From: CAYQQQ01 sp964420125
GTDB lineage: Bacteria; Actinomycetota; Acidimicrobiia; Acidimicrobiales; Microtrichaceae
Reading direction: 5' to 3'
Assembly: GCA_964420125.1 (NCBI GenBank)
Contig: CAYQQQ010000027.1
Coordinates: forward strand, 1 to 60,337
DNA length: 60,337 bases
Positions 41,963-50,677 of the stretch are shown piece by piece; within the stretch, counting starts at the first letter, position 1; each line of letters starts with the position of its first letter. The position numbers and the translations under genes are program-made. The notes beneath the pieces are model-generated. The model searched no databases, was not told the origin of the DNA, and saw nothing but the letters and a program-made list of their open reading frames with translations.

Positions 41963-42673
41963 TCAGGCCTGGACCTCGGCCACGGTGCCGTCCGCCAGGT
42001 ACTCGACGTAGCCGCCGTTGGTGCGATCGCCGCCGTCGACGTACACGCGAACGACCGTGTTGGAGGTGAACGGCAGATCCTTCTCGGCGATGATGTGGGT
42101 CACGCCATCGGTGTTCTCGAGCGTCGTGGCCAGCTTCTGCTCCACGAGCGCCGGTGCACCTGGCATCGCAGCGGCGATGGCGGGCCAGTTGATCTCGCTG
42201 AAGGCGAAGAGGTTCTCCTCGAGCGTGGCGCCGGGCGCGATCGTGAGCCGCACCGGTTGAGGATCGCCCAACCTGCCGTCGCGCCAGTCGCGCTCGTCCA
42301 CGTTCTGGGGGCTGTCCGGAACCTGGTACTGCATGGAGGCGTACGAGCCGCTGCCCACCGGGAAGTGCTGGGTGTACTGCAGTGCGCGGATCGCGGGGCC
42401 CAGCTCTCTCGCGTAGGCGTCGACGCCGGCAAGGAGCGCTTCTCCTGCAGGGAGCTCGCCCTGGACGCTGGTGGTGGTCTCCTCCGCAGGCGGCTGGTCC
42501 TCCCCCCCGACGTCCTCGCTGGTGGACGGCGGCACCGTGCTGGCCTCGGCCTCCTTGGCAGCCGATTCGAATCGGTCGGTCGAGGTCTCGTCGCTGCCGC
42601 AGGCGATCGGCGTCGCCGCCGTCGCGGCCGCAGCGGCCCAGAGCACGAAGCGTCGGATCGTGGTGCACGGCAT
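41963..42673 (-). CDS. Uncharacterised lipoprotein
   Basis: ATG 42673 (MPCTTIRRFVLW) has GAGGAAG five bases upstream and gives 236 residues. The signal sequence ends with TPIACGSDE, a lipobox with Cys near residue 25. An acidic, Thr/Pro/Glu-rich linker of about 45 residues follows. The folded part (about 75-236) includes QYTQHFPVGSGSYASMQYQV, LTIAPGATLEENLFAFSEIN and TVVRVYVDGGDRTNGGYVEY. I know no family for it. It is the last gene of a leftward set of three secreted proteins. The IS1380 element ends nine bases beyond its stop. Confidence 0.8.
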   Translation of the reverse strand: MPCTTIRRFVLWAAAAATAATPIACGSDETSTDRFESAAKEAEASTVPPSTSEDVGGEDQPPAEETTTSVQGELPAGEALLAGVDAYARELGPAIRALQYTQHFPVGSGSYASMQYQVPDSPQNVDERDWRDGRLGDPQPVRLTIAPGATLEENLFAFSEINWPAIAAAMPGAPALVEQKLATTLENTDGVTHIIAEKDLPFTSNTVVRVYVDGGDRTNGGYVEYLADGTVAEVQA

Positions 42674-42773
42674 GGGTCTTCCTCGGGTGTCGGCCCGCAC
42701 CAGCGCGGGGAAGGTTGGCGCCCACGATAGGGAGCCTGGGCTCGCCGGTCGCGGACCGAGCCCTGCGGCACGC

Positions 42774-43121
42774 TCAGCCGCGCACCTGTCGCCCCCGGAC
42801 CTCACCGGTGTCGGCGTCGAGGATGACGTGGGGTTCCTGTTCCAGCACCATCTCCTCGTCACCGGGGAACGACACGTCCAGCGTGTCGCCCACCTCCACC
42901 ACCTGCGCCCGGCGCTGGTCGAAGTCGAAGTCCTCGAAGGCCGCCGTCACCTCGCGCCGGGCGATGCGGATCGCCTCCTCGTCGCTGATCCGCCCGTCGT
43001 CGACAGCACCCTCCACCTCCACCGGTGGCTCGGACGTGGTCGTCGTGCCCTCCTCCTCCGAGCTGCACCCACCCACCAGCAGGATGGTGCCGGCGACCGC
43101 CAGGCGGCTCAGGAGCCTCAC
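42774..43121 (-). CDS. Small lipoprotein, possible NTF2-like or PepSY-like fold
   Basis: The 115-residue product starts at GTG 43121, overlapping the stop of the JAB-VWD-ankyrin gene by four bases. A signal sequence ends in the lipobox LVGGC, followed by a Ser/Glu/Thr linker. The folded part of about 70 residues reads ISDEEAIRIARREVTAAF, then VEVGDTLDVSFP and HVILDADTGEVRGRQV. This helix followed by strands and a closing D-x-x-T-G-E-V turn resembles both PepSY-like domains and NTF2-fold immunity proteins of polymorphic toxin systems. I cannot decide between them. Tight coupling to the peptidase gene suggests a partner or inhibitor role, which is inference. Confidence 0.75.
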   Translation of the reverse strand: MRLLSRLAVAGTILLVGGCSSEEEGTTTTSEPPVEVEGAVDDGRISDEEAIRIARREVTAAFEDFDFDQRRAQVVEVGDTLDVSFPGDEEMVLEQEPHVILDADTGEVRGRQVRG

Positions 43122-44803
43122 GACAGCTCCTCGGCGAGAGACGTGTGGCCCTGCTGGCGGGCGAGGTCCGCCGGAGTCTGGCCGCTGTCGTCGGTGCGAT
43201 CCGTCGAGGCACCCGCCGACACCAGCGCGCCGGCGATGTCCTCGAACCCCCAGAACGCGGCGTTGTGCAGCGCCGTCCGACCCGACGCATCGGTCACCTC
43301 CACATCCGCGCCGGCGGCGAGCAGCGCCGCCACGACCTCCCCGTCGCCGGCGACCACGGCCCAGTGCAGCGCGGTGCGGCCCTGGTCGTCGCGGCCGTCG
43401 AGCGGCGCGCCGGCCGCCAGCTGTCCCTGCACCTGCGCCAGATCCCCCCGGCCGGCGGCGTCGATCAGGTCCGGCGACGCAGCCGGCCCGACGGAATCCA
43501 GCAGCTCCGCCATCGCCGCCGCTTCCTCCGCCCAGCGATCGTCCTGGGACACGCCGACGTCCAGTACGCAGTTGGCCAGCTGGGTCGGGTCCTCGACACC
43601 TCGCTCGCGGCACTCCTGCTCCGCGGCGCGCCGCACGGCGGGCGCCAGGTGGTCGACCGTCAGGAAGGCGGAGGGGAACTCGTCGTCGAGGAAGTCCGTC
43701 GAGCCCGTGCCATCCGCATAGGTGAACAACGAGGTCTCCGCAGTCACCCGCCATGCCGGGGCGAGCTGGTCGTAGACCTCGGCCCGGGTGAGCACGCGGT
43801 CGGCGTAGAGCGACGACTCGCCGGCCTGCAGGTCGTCGGTCGGGTCACCGTCGAAGTCCCCGAGCAGACCTGAGACCGCGCCGCGGCGACCGTCGGCGAG
43901 CGCGACGACCACGGAGTGGTGCCGCAGGACGAGGCTCGAACCGTCCGACCAGCGCAGGGTCAGGTCGCCCGGTGACCCGCTCAGATGACCGCCGGCGCCG
44001 ACCTCGACGTCCTCTGCATCGCCCAGCTTCCGTCGTCGTCCGTCGATCACCACCTCGGTGGCCGAGAGCTCGACCACGGCGCCCTCCACCCGAGCCGCTA
44101 CGGTCGTGTTGGCGCTGAGCACCGTGGATCCGGCGACGGGCTCCTGGCGGGTCTGGATCTCCAGGGTCCCGTCCGCCGAACGCACGAGCACCTGCTCGCC
44201 GACGGTCTGGAGGTCGTAGGACAGCCCGTCGAAGGTCAGCAGGTGGGGATCGCCGCTGCTGCCACCGAGGTTCTTGACGTCACCGGGACACGCGCTCAAG
44301 GGTCCGGCTGGCCCGAACCCCGACACCCCGTCGATCTTCGATCCCGTCCCCCAGGCCACGAGTCCGGGCACGCCGAGGCTCGAGGCGATCCCGAGGTCGG
44401 CCTCGGACGGCTGGCTCATCGGGTTCGTCCAACCGGGCTTCCCCTTCACCGGCTCGTTGTCAGGGCCTGGGTGGGTGTGGAAGAAGCCGACCAGAGCGCA
44501 CTCCGGATGGTCCTTCACCGGCGGCATCGGGATCGAGTGATCGGTCGCCCCGTCGTCGGGCCAGCTCTCGGCGAGCGTCGTCCACTCGCTGCCCCAGGGC
44601 TTCTCCACCTCGCACTGGTAGATGAAGCCTCCCTGCTCCTTCTCGTGGTCGGTGCCCTCTGCGGTGTCGGCCCAGGCCATCTGCAGGGCCTCCTCGACGG
44701 CAGGGTCGCCGAGCAGGTCCTCGACCGTTACGTTGGGGCAGGGTCCTCCTGCGGCCGCCGCCACCAGGCGCAGCGCTCCGACCACCAGGAGAAGGCTCCG
44801 CAT
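43118..44803 (-). CDS. Secreted JAB/MPN metallopeptidase-von Willebrand D-ankyrin protein
   Basis: ATG 44803 (MRSLLLVVGALR) gives 561 residues with a signal peptide ending near AAAAGG. Residues 50-140 carry a complete JAMM set: Glu56 in KEQGGFIYQ, His109 and His111 in FFHTHPG, and Ser133/Asp136 in QPSEAD. The last two are separated from the histidines by an insert of about 20 residues. Residues about 184-350 form a von Willebrand type D domain: GDPHLLTFDGLSYDLQ and GLLGDFDGDPTDDL. Residues about 465-561 hold three ankyrin repeats (GRTALHWAVVAGDGEVVAAL, GRTALHNAAFWGFEDIAGAL). This order in one exported protein is unusual. Substrate and target are unknown. It is first in a three-gene set with two lipoproteins. 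Confidence 0.85.
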   Translation of the reverse strand: MRSLLLVVGALRLVAAAAGGPCPNVTVEDLLGDPAVEEALQMAWADTAEGTDHEKEQGGFIYQCEVEKPWGSEWTTLAESWPDDGATDHSIPMPPVKDHPECALVGFFHTHPGPDNEPVKGKPGWTNPMSQPSEADLGIASSLGVPGLVAWGTGSKIDGVSGFGPAGPLSACPGDVKNLGGSSGDPHLLTFDGLSYDLQTVGEQVLVRSADGTLEIQTRQEPVAGSTVLSANTTVAARVEGAVVELSATEVVIDGRRRKLGDAEDVEVGAGGHLSGSPGDLTLRWSDGSSLVLRHHSVVVALADGRRGAVSGLLGDFDGDPTDDLQAGESSLYADRVLTRAEVYDQLAPAWRVTAETSLFTYADGTGSTDFLDDEFPSAFLTVDHLAPAVRRAAEQECRERGVEDPTQLANCVLDVGVSQDDRWAEEAAAMAELLDSVGPAASPDLIDAAGRGDLAQVQGQLAAGAPLDGRDDQGRTALHWAVVAGDGEVVAALLAAGADVEVTDASGRTALHNAAFWGFEDIAGALVSAGASTDRTDDSGQTPADLARQQGHTSLAEELS

Positions 44804-44883
44804 GCCGGAAACCCTGCCATCGGAGCGACGCACGGTCCAGTGCCACCCGAGCACGGGACCCGACGAACGGAGTACGAACCGCC

Positions 44884-45717
44884 ATGACCAGCCATGACGC
44901 ACTCCCGATGCCACTGGTCGAGCAGGCGCTCGACCGCATGGGACTCGAGGCGATGCCGACGGAGGATCCCGAGGGCCTCACCGTGCTCTACCGCGCCTGG
45001 TGTCGCTCTGTGCCCTTCGACAACACGCAGAAGCTGATCGCACTCCACGGGCAAGGTGGATACGGCGCGCTCCCGGGGATGGATGCCGGGGACTTCCTGC
45101 GCACCTGGCTCCGCCACGGCACCGGTGGCACCTGCTTCCCCTCCGCCAACGCGCTGCACGAGCTCGCGCTGTCCTGCGGCTTCGACTCGAGGGTGGTGCT
45201 CGGCTCCATGTGGGACATGGGGATGCCCACCCACGGCACCACCGTCGTGGACATCGAGGGCTCCTCGTGGCTGATCGACTCCTCCATGCTGACCGACGTG
45301 CCGCTGCAACTCGCCGAACAGACCCTCACCTCCATCGACCACCCGGTGCACGCCAGCACTGCGGAACCCGTGGAGGAAGGGTGGTTGCTCCACTTCTCGG
45401 CGCCCTACGCGGACGACCTCCGGATCCCCTGCCGCACGTTGTCGCCCTCGACCGTCGACCAGGCGACGCTGGTGGAACGCTTCGAGGCATCTCGGGAGTC
45501 GAGCCCGTTCAACAGCTCCCCGAGCACTCGCCGCAACGACGACGCGGGAGTGATCAGCTACGGCGGCGGGAAGCGCTACCGCCGCACCGTTGCCGGAGTC
45601 GAGGTGTCCGACCTCACCGGCGACGAGCTGTCGATTGCGCTGGTGGAGGAGCTCGGCCTCTCGGAGGAGATCGTGCAACGGCTCGCGGAGGTCCTCGACG
45701 GGGACACGACCGCCTGA
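44884..45717 (+). CDS. Arylamine N-acetyltransferase-like protein
   Basis: NATs move an acetyl group from acetyl-CoA to arylamines or hydrazines through a Cys-His-Asp triad. The 277-residue product has the catalytic block RHGTGGTCFPSANALHEL (Cys at about residue 83), with His in MPTHGTTVVDIEG and Asp in WLIDSSM, in the expected order and spacing. The N-terminal YRAWCRSVPFDNTQKL also fits. Start is ATG 44884 (MTSHDALPMPLVEQAL). It diverges from the JAB-VWD-ankyrin gene. The acyltransferase gene on the other strand runs 142 bases into its 3' end. Confidence 0.87.
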   Translation: MTSHDALPMPLVEQALDRMGLEAMPTEDPEGLTVLYRAWCRSVPFDNTQKLIALHGQGGYGALPGMDAGDFLRTWLRHGTGGTCFPSANALHELALSCGFDSRVVLGSMWDMGMPTHGTTVVDIEGSSWLIDSSMLTDVPLQLAEQTLTSIDHPVHASTAEPVEEGWLLHFSAPYADDLRIPCRTLSPSTVDQATLVERFEASRESSPFNSSPSTRRNDDAGVISYGGGKRYRRTVAGVEVSDLTGDELSIALVEELGLSEEIVQRLAEVLDGDTTA

Positions 45718-46730
45718 GCCTGAGGCCGCACGGGCGTCGGTGGACGGCGCACTCGGTCCAGCCAGGCTAGGGCCGCCCTGCCGCTGAGCGCCCCCGCCGC
45801 CACGAGCAGCCCTGCCCTGGCGGTGCCGAGGTGGCGCCGGAGCACTGCCGCCTCGATCCCCCAGCCGACGGGCAGCAGGACCGTGCCGCCCACACCCTTC
45901 ACCGTGGCCTGCCATCCTTCCCCCGGGACGGCCCTGGCCAGCAGCGCCACACCTGCCAACGCCGGGGCCCAGGCTGCCAGGCCGAGGGCTGCGGCCGGCG
46001 ACAGCACGACCGCCTCCCATGCCCGGCGGCGGGTCGCGCGGGCCTCGGCGCCGGCTTCGGGCGCGGTTCGTGAGGCGACGGCGTCGTCCAGCCGCTGCTG
46101 CAGCAGCGCGGTCACCTGGCGCACGGTGTCGACCGGATCCTCCTGGTAGGCGGCCAGGTGGTGATCGATCCGGATGGGCTGACCGAAGCGCACCGAGGCC
46201 GCCGAGCGGAACCGGCCACGATCCTCGTAGGTGAGTCCCACCGGAACGATCTCCACTCCCTGGACCCCACCGGCGCCTGCAGCGAGCGCGATCCGGGCCG
46301 CTCCCGTCTTCAGCGGCAGGGGCGCTGGCGCCAGGTTGAGCTCGCCCTCCGGGAACACCGCGAGGTGAAGGCCCCCAGCCAAGGCGGCCGCGCAGGACTC
46401 GAAGGTCGCCTGGTTGCGCCCAGCGCCGTCACCGTCGCGGGCACGTTGCACGGATAGGACCCCGCCGAGGCGGAACAGGAGGCGCACCGGAGCGTGCCGC
46501 CACCAGGTGGCGGCGGCCAGGAAGTGGGGGAAGCGGGGCATCTCCGCCACCAGCACGGCGACGTCCCCCAAGGCGTTCGAGTGGTTGGCGGCCAGCAGCA
46601 CGGGCCCTTCGCCGGGAGCGCCCCAAGGTGCCTCGACCTCGACGGAGCGGTAGAACGCACCGACCGCCGTACGCGCCCAGACCGTCAGGATCCGCTGCGC
46701 AGGTGTCCCACGGCGGGACGACGACGTCAT
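45576..46730 (-). CDS. PlsC-like 1-acyl-glycerol-3-phosphate acyltransferase family protein
   Basis: The acyltransferase domain has block I as LLAANHSNALGDVAVL (His-x5-Asp, the variant seen in NHPNSLLD-type members), block III as LAVFPEGELN and block IV as VPVGLTYEDRGRF. ATG 46730 (MTSSSRRGTPAQ) gives 384 residues. Two hydrophobic stretches follow in the second half (about 240-320). The last 48 residues are Ser/Arg/Thr-rich, antisense to the arylamine acetyltransferase gene, and probably not part of a fold. An earlier stop may have been lost, since close relatives should not need this tail. It would acylate lysophosphatidate or a related lysolipid in the membrane. Confidence 0.83.
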   Translation of the reverse strand: MTSSSRRGTPAQRILTVWARTAVGAFYRSVEVEAPWGAPGEGPVLLAANHSNALGDVAVLVAEMPRFPHFLAAATWWRHAPVRLLFRLGGVLSVQRARDGDGAGRNQATFESCAAALAGGLHLAVFPEGELNLAPAPLPLKTGAARIALAAGAGGVQGVEIVPVGLTYEDRGRFRSAASVRFGQPIRIDHHLAAYQEDPVDTVRQVTALLQQRLDDAVASRTAPEAGAEARATRRRAWEAVVLSPAAALGLAAWAPALAGVALLARAVPGEGWQATVKGVGGTVLLPVGWGIEAAVLRRHLGTARAGLLVAAGALSGRAALAWLDRVRRPPTPVRPQAQAVVSPSRTSASRCTISSERPSSSTSAIDSSSPVRSDTSTPATVRR

Positions 46731-46803
46731 GGACGCACACTCTTGTCCAACAGCGGCCACGACGGGCGGCAACGGACCTCCCAGATCGGGGTAGCCAGAA
46801 ATC

Positions 46804-46832
46804 CCGACTTGTTCAGTCGGCATTCACCGCCC
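46804..46832 (+). promoter_or_regulatory. Palindromic operator over the cysK promoter
   Basis: CCGACTTGTTCAGTCGG (46804-46820) has perfect 6-bp arms around a 5-base centre. A -35-like TTGTTC (46809-46814) lies inside it, and TACCGT follows 18 bases later as a TAnnnT -10. The overlap suggests repression. The arm spacing resembles Rrf2-type regulator sites, such as those of sulfur or iron-sulfur regulators, but the regulator is not identified here. Confidence 0.55.
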
Positions 46833-46892
46833 TACCGTCGGGTTCACCAACAGCCCGGATCGGGGCCACGACACACACACCGGGACGGCACC

Positions 46893-47828
<936 letters not shown>

Positions 47829-47830
47829 AC

Positions 47831-48529
47831 GTGTTCACCACGGCGCGCCGCGACCTCCGAGCGGCGCGCGAGCGCGACCCCGCAGCCCGCCACGCCATCG
47901 AAGTCGCCCTCACCTATGCCGGCGTGCACGCCGTGTGGGCCCACCGCGTCAACCACTGGTTGTGGAGCGTGGGCCTGCATCTGCCCGCCCGGATCGGCTC
48001 TGCGCTGGCCCGGTTCTGGACCGGAGTGGAGATCCACCCCGCGGCCCGACTCGGTGCCGGGCTGTTCATCGACCACGGGATGGGCGTGGTGGTCGGTGAG
48101 ACGGCGGAAGTCGGTCGCGACGTCACGATCTTCCACGGCGTGACGCTGGGAGGCACCAGCCAGGCCAGGGGAAAGCGCCATCCGACGGTGGGCGACCGGG
48201 TCACGATCGGTTCGGGAGCCAAGGTGCTGGGGGCCATCACCATCGGCCACGACAGCCGCATCGGCGCCAACGCGGTGGTCGTGAAGGACGTGCCGTCGAA
48301 CTCGGTGGTGGTGGGGGTGCCGGGCCAGGTGATCGCCCGCAGTCGGCCGAGGACTGCGGAATCCCCGCTCGACCTCGACCCCGTGGTGCCCGACCTCGTC
48401 GGCACGAGCCTCCAGAACCTGCTGCGAAGGGTGGACGATCTCGAGGCGGTCGTCGACGGCCGGGTCGTCGCCGCCCAGGCATCCCCGACCGCCACCGGGG
48501 TGTGGCCGGGCGAAGACTTCTCGATCTGA
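47831..48529 (+). CDS. cysE: Serine O-acetyltransferase
   Basis: CysE acetylates serine for CysK. GTG 47831, two bases after the cysK stop, gives 232 residues. The N-terminal helices (RHAIEVALTYAGVHAVWAHR) lead to the left-handed beta-helix with GVEIHPAARLG, GLFIDHGMGVVVGETAEVG, IFHGVTLGG, KRHPTVGD and GANAVVVKDVP; the catalytic His and Asp lie in IDHGMG and the HPTVGD region. It is the short actinobacterial form. The C-terminal extension after VIARSRP is variable and does not end in the Ile typical of strong CysK binding in enteric bacteria, although the last residue here is in fact Ile (GEDFSI), so complex formation remains possible. Confidence 0.95.
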   Translation: MFTTARRDLRAARERDPAARHAIEVALTYAGVHAVWAHRVNHWLWSVGLHLPARIGSALARFWTGVEIHPAARLGAGLFIDHGMGVVVGETAEVGRDVTIFHGVTLGGTSQARGKRHPTVGDRVTIGSGAKVLGAITIGHDSRIGANAVVVKDVPSNSVVVGVPGQVIARSRPRTAESPLDLDPVVPDLVGTSLQNLLRRVDDLEAVVDGRVVAAQASPTATGVWPGEDFSI

Positions 48530-48601
48530 GGATCGCGAGCGCCCCCTCGCCGGGGTGGCGCACGGGGTGCCTGGCCCGGATGGCGGACTGGCGATCCGAG
48601 T

Positions 48602-48656
48602 GTTCGGCAGCGGTTCAGTCCGGGGCAGGGACCTGTTCACCCGCGCTTCCTAGGTT
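48602..48656 (+). promoter_or_regulatory. PHO box (PhoP direct repeats, 11-bp phase) and -10 upstream of phoX
   Basis: Units GTTCGGCAGCG (48602), GTTCAGTCCGG (48613) and GTTCACCCGCG (48635) share an 11-base period, with one degenerate unit at 48624. They match the GTTCACC-type repeats bound by actinobacterial PhoP. TAGGTT (48651-48656) is a TAnnnT -10, and no good -35 is visible, as expected for an activated promoter. Confidence 0.65.
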
Positions 48657-48721
48657 CCGCACCGGGGCGAGCTGCCGCACGACCCCGACCGAGGAACACC
48701 CCGCACACAGGAGTCACCCAC

Positions 48722-50653
48722 GTGACCATCGACGAGATCTCCGACGAGCCACCGGGCGGTTCGAACCCCTCTCGGAACCCCGAGCTCGGCGACCTCATCG
48801 CCTCTCGGGTGTCCCGGCGGGCGGTGCTCGGAGGCGGCTTCGCCGCCGGTCTGATGACGCTGGTGGACACTCCCGCCATGGCGGCGCCGGCCACCGGAGC
48901 TGCCACGGTCGCCACCGCAGGGCACGGACGCTCGCTGCTCGGGTTCCACCCGCTGCCGGTCAGCGACGCCGACGCCCTCTTGGTCGCCGACGGCTACGTC
49001 GCAGAGGTGCTGATCCCCTGGGGCACCCCGCTGCAGTCCAGCGGTCCTGCCTGGAAGAAGGACGGCTCGAACACCGCCGCCGAGCAGGCGCAACAGGTCG
49101 GCTTCAACCACGACGGGATGCACTTCTTCCCCTTGGGTCGGGGGCGGGATCGCAACCGCCGGGGCCTGCTCGTGCTCAACCACGAGTACGTCGATCCCTC
49201 GCAGATCTACCCCGACGGCTCTGCGGTGATGACCCAGGAGAAGGTCGACAAGGCACTCGCCGCCCATGGCGTCACGGTGATCGAGATCGCCCTGGTGAAC
49301 GGGCGGTGGCGGCAGGTCGACTCGCCGCTGAACCGCCGGATCACCGGCGCCACTCCGATGGCCTTCTCCGGCCCTGTGCCCGCCAGCCACCCTGCGCTGC
49401 AGTCGCAGCTGGGGAACCCGGTGGCCGGCACCTTGAACAACTGCTCCCACGGAGCGACACCGTGGGGCACGTACCTCACCTGTGAGGAGAACTGGAACGG
49501 CTACTTCGGCACCGCCGACGCGGCATGGACCGCGAGTGCGGCCGAGGCCCGCTACGGGCTCACCAAGACGGGCTTCGGCTACCGCTGGTACGAGGCCGAT
49601 CCGAGGTTCGATCTCGCCCAGAACCGCAACGAGGCGAACCGCTTCGGCTGGGTGGTGGAGATCGACCCGAACGACCCGGGCTCGGTGCCGGTGAAGCGCA
49701 CGGCACTCGGGCGGCTGAAGCACGAGGGCGCGACCTTCGCCGAGTCCAACGGCCACGCGGTGATCTACACGGGCGACGACGAGGACAAGGACTACTTCTA
49801 CAAGTTCGTGTCGGCCAAGCCGTGGCGGCGGATGCGCAGCCAGGGCCGCTCCCCCCTCGACGAGGGCACGCTGCACGTGGCCCAGTTCGACGACGATGGC
49901 GGCGGCCGCTGGCTTCCGCTCGTCTTCGGCACAGGTCCGCTCACCCCGGCCAACGGTTGGGTGGACCAGGCGGACGTGCTGCTGCGGACCCGCCAGGCGG
50001 CCGACGCCGTCGGTGCCACGAAGCTGGATCGTCCGGAGTGGTGCGCCGTGCACCCCCAGACCCAGGACGTCTACCTCACCCTCACCAACGGCTCCGCCGG
50101 CCCCAACGGACCCAATCCCCGCAACCCGGATCCCTACGGCCACATCCTGAAGCTGCGGAACCCGGGCCGCGACCACACCGCCACCCGATTCCGCTGGGAT
50201 GTGTGGGTGCTGGCCGGGGACCCCGCCTACGACCCGACGGTCACCCTCGACGACACCAACATCTTCGGCTCACCCGACGGGCTGTGGATCGATCCCGACG
50301 GCCGGATGTGGATCCAGACCGACATCTCCAACTCCTCGCAGAACCTGGCGAGCAAGGGCTACGACAACATCAAGAACAACGCCATGCTCGCCGCCGACAC
50401 CCGCACCGGCGAGATCCGCCGGTTCCTGGTCGGCCCGCGCGGCTGCGAGATCACGGGGGTGATCACCACGCCGGACCAGGAGACCATGTTCATCAACGTG
50501 CAGCACCCCGGTGAGAAGACCACCGCCTGGGGGACGCCCACCCCGGCCGATCCCCGGGTGGTGAGCAACTGGCCCGACTTCGACCCCGCGGGCCGCCCCC
50601 GGCCCGCGACGGTGGTGATCCGCAAGATCGGCGGGGGTCGAATCGGCAGTTGA
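48722..50653 (+). CDS. phoX: PhoX-family alkaline phosphatase, Tat-exported
   Basis: PhoX enzymes release phosphate from organic phosphates outside the cell and use calcium and iron. GTG 48722 has AGGAG upstream and gives 643 residues. The Tat signal reads SRRAVLGGGFAAGLMTLVD. Family blocks include VGFNHDGMHFFPLG, GLLVLNHEYVDP, TLNNCSHGATPWGTYLTCEE (with the cysteine and metal-site Glu), RFGWVVEIDP, KHEGATFAESNGHAVIYTGD and GSPDGLWIDPDGRMWIQTD. The PHO box upstream supports induction under phosphate limitation. Confidence 0.93.
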   Translation: MTIDEISDEPPGGSNPSRNPELGDLIASRVSRRAVLGGGFAAGLMTLVDTPAMAAPATGAATVATAGHGRSLLGFHPLPVSDADALLVADGYVAEVLIPWGTPLQSSGPAWKKDGSNTAAEQAQQVGFNHDGMHFFPLGRGRDRNRRGLLVLNHEYVDPSQIYPDGSAVMTQEKVDKALAAHGVTVIEIALVNGRWRQVDSPLNRRITGATPMAFSGPVPASHPALQSQLGNPVAGTLNNCSHGATPWGTYLTCEENWNGYFGTADAAWTASAAEARYGLTKTGFGYRWYEADPRFDLAQNRNEANRFGWVVEIDPNDPGSVPVKRTALGRLKHEGATFAESNGHAVIYTGDDEDKDYFYKFVSAKPWRRMRSQGRSPLDEGTLHVAQFDDDGGGRWLPLVFGTGPLTPANGWVDQADVLLRTRQAADAVGATKLDRPEWCAVHPQTQDVYLTLTNGSAGPNGPNPRNPDPYGHILKLRNPGRDHTATRFRWDVWVLAGDPAYDPTVTLDDTNIFGSPDGLWIDPDGRMWIQTDISNSSQNLASKGYDNIKNNAMLAADTRTGEIRRFLVGPRGCEITGVITTPDQETMFINVQHPGEKTTAWGTPTPADPRVVSNWPDFDPAGRPRPATVVIRKIGGGRIGS

Positions 50654-50677
50654 CCTGCAGGATCGAAACCCGCAGGG

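Noticed and set aside
43118..43500. Ankyrin repeats as a eukaryotic-type effector delivered into a host
   Set aside because: The protein has an ordinary signal peptide and no type III, IV or VI secretion context is present; the repeats alone do not support it.
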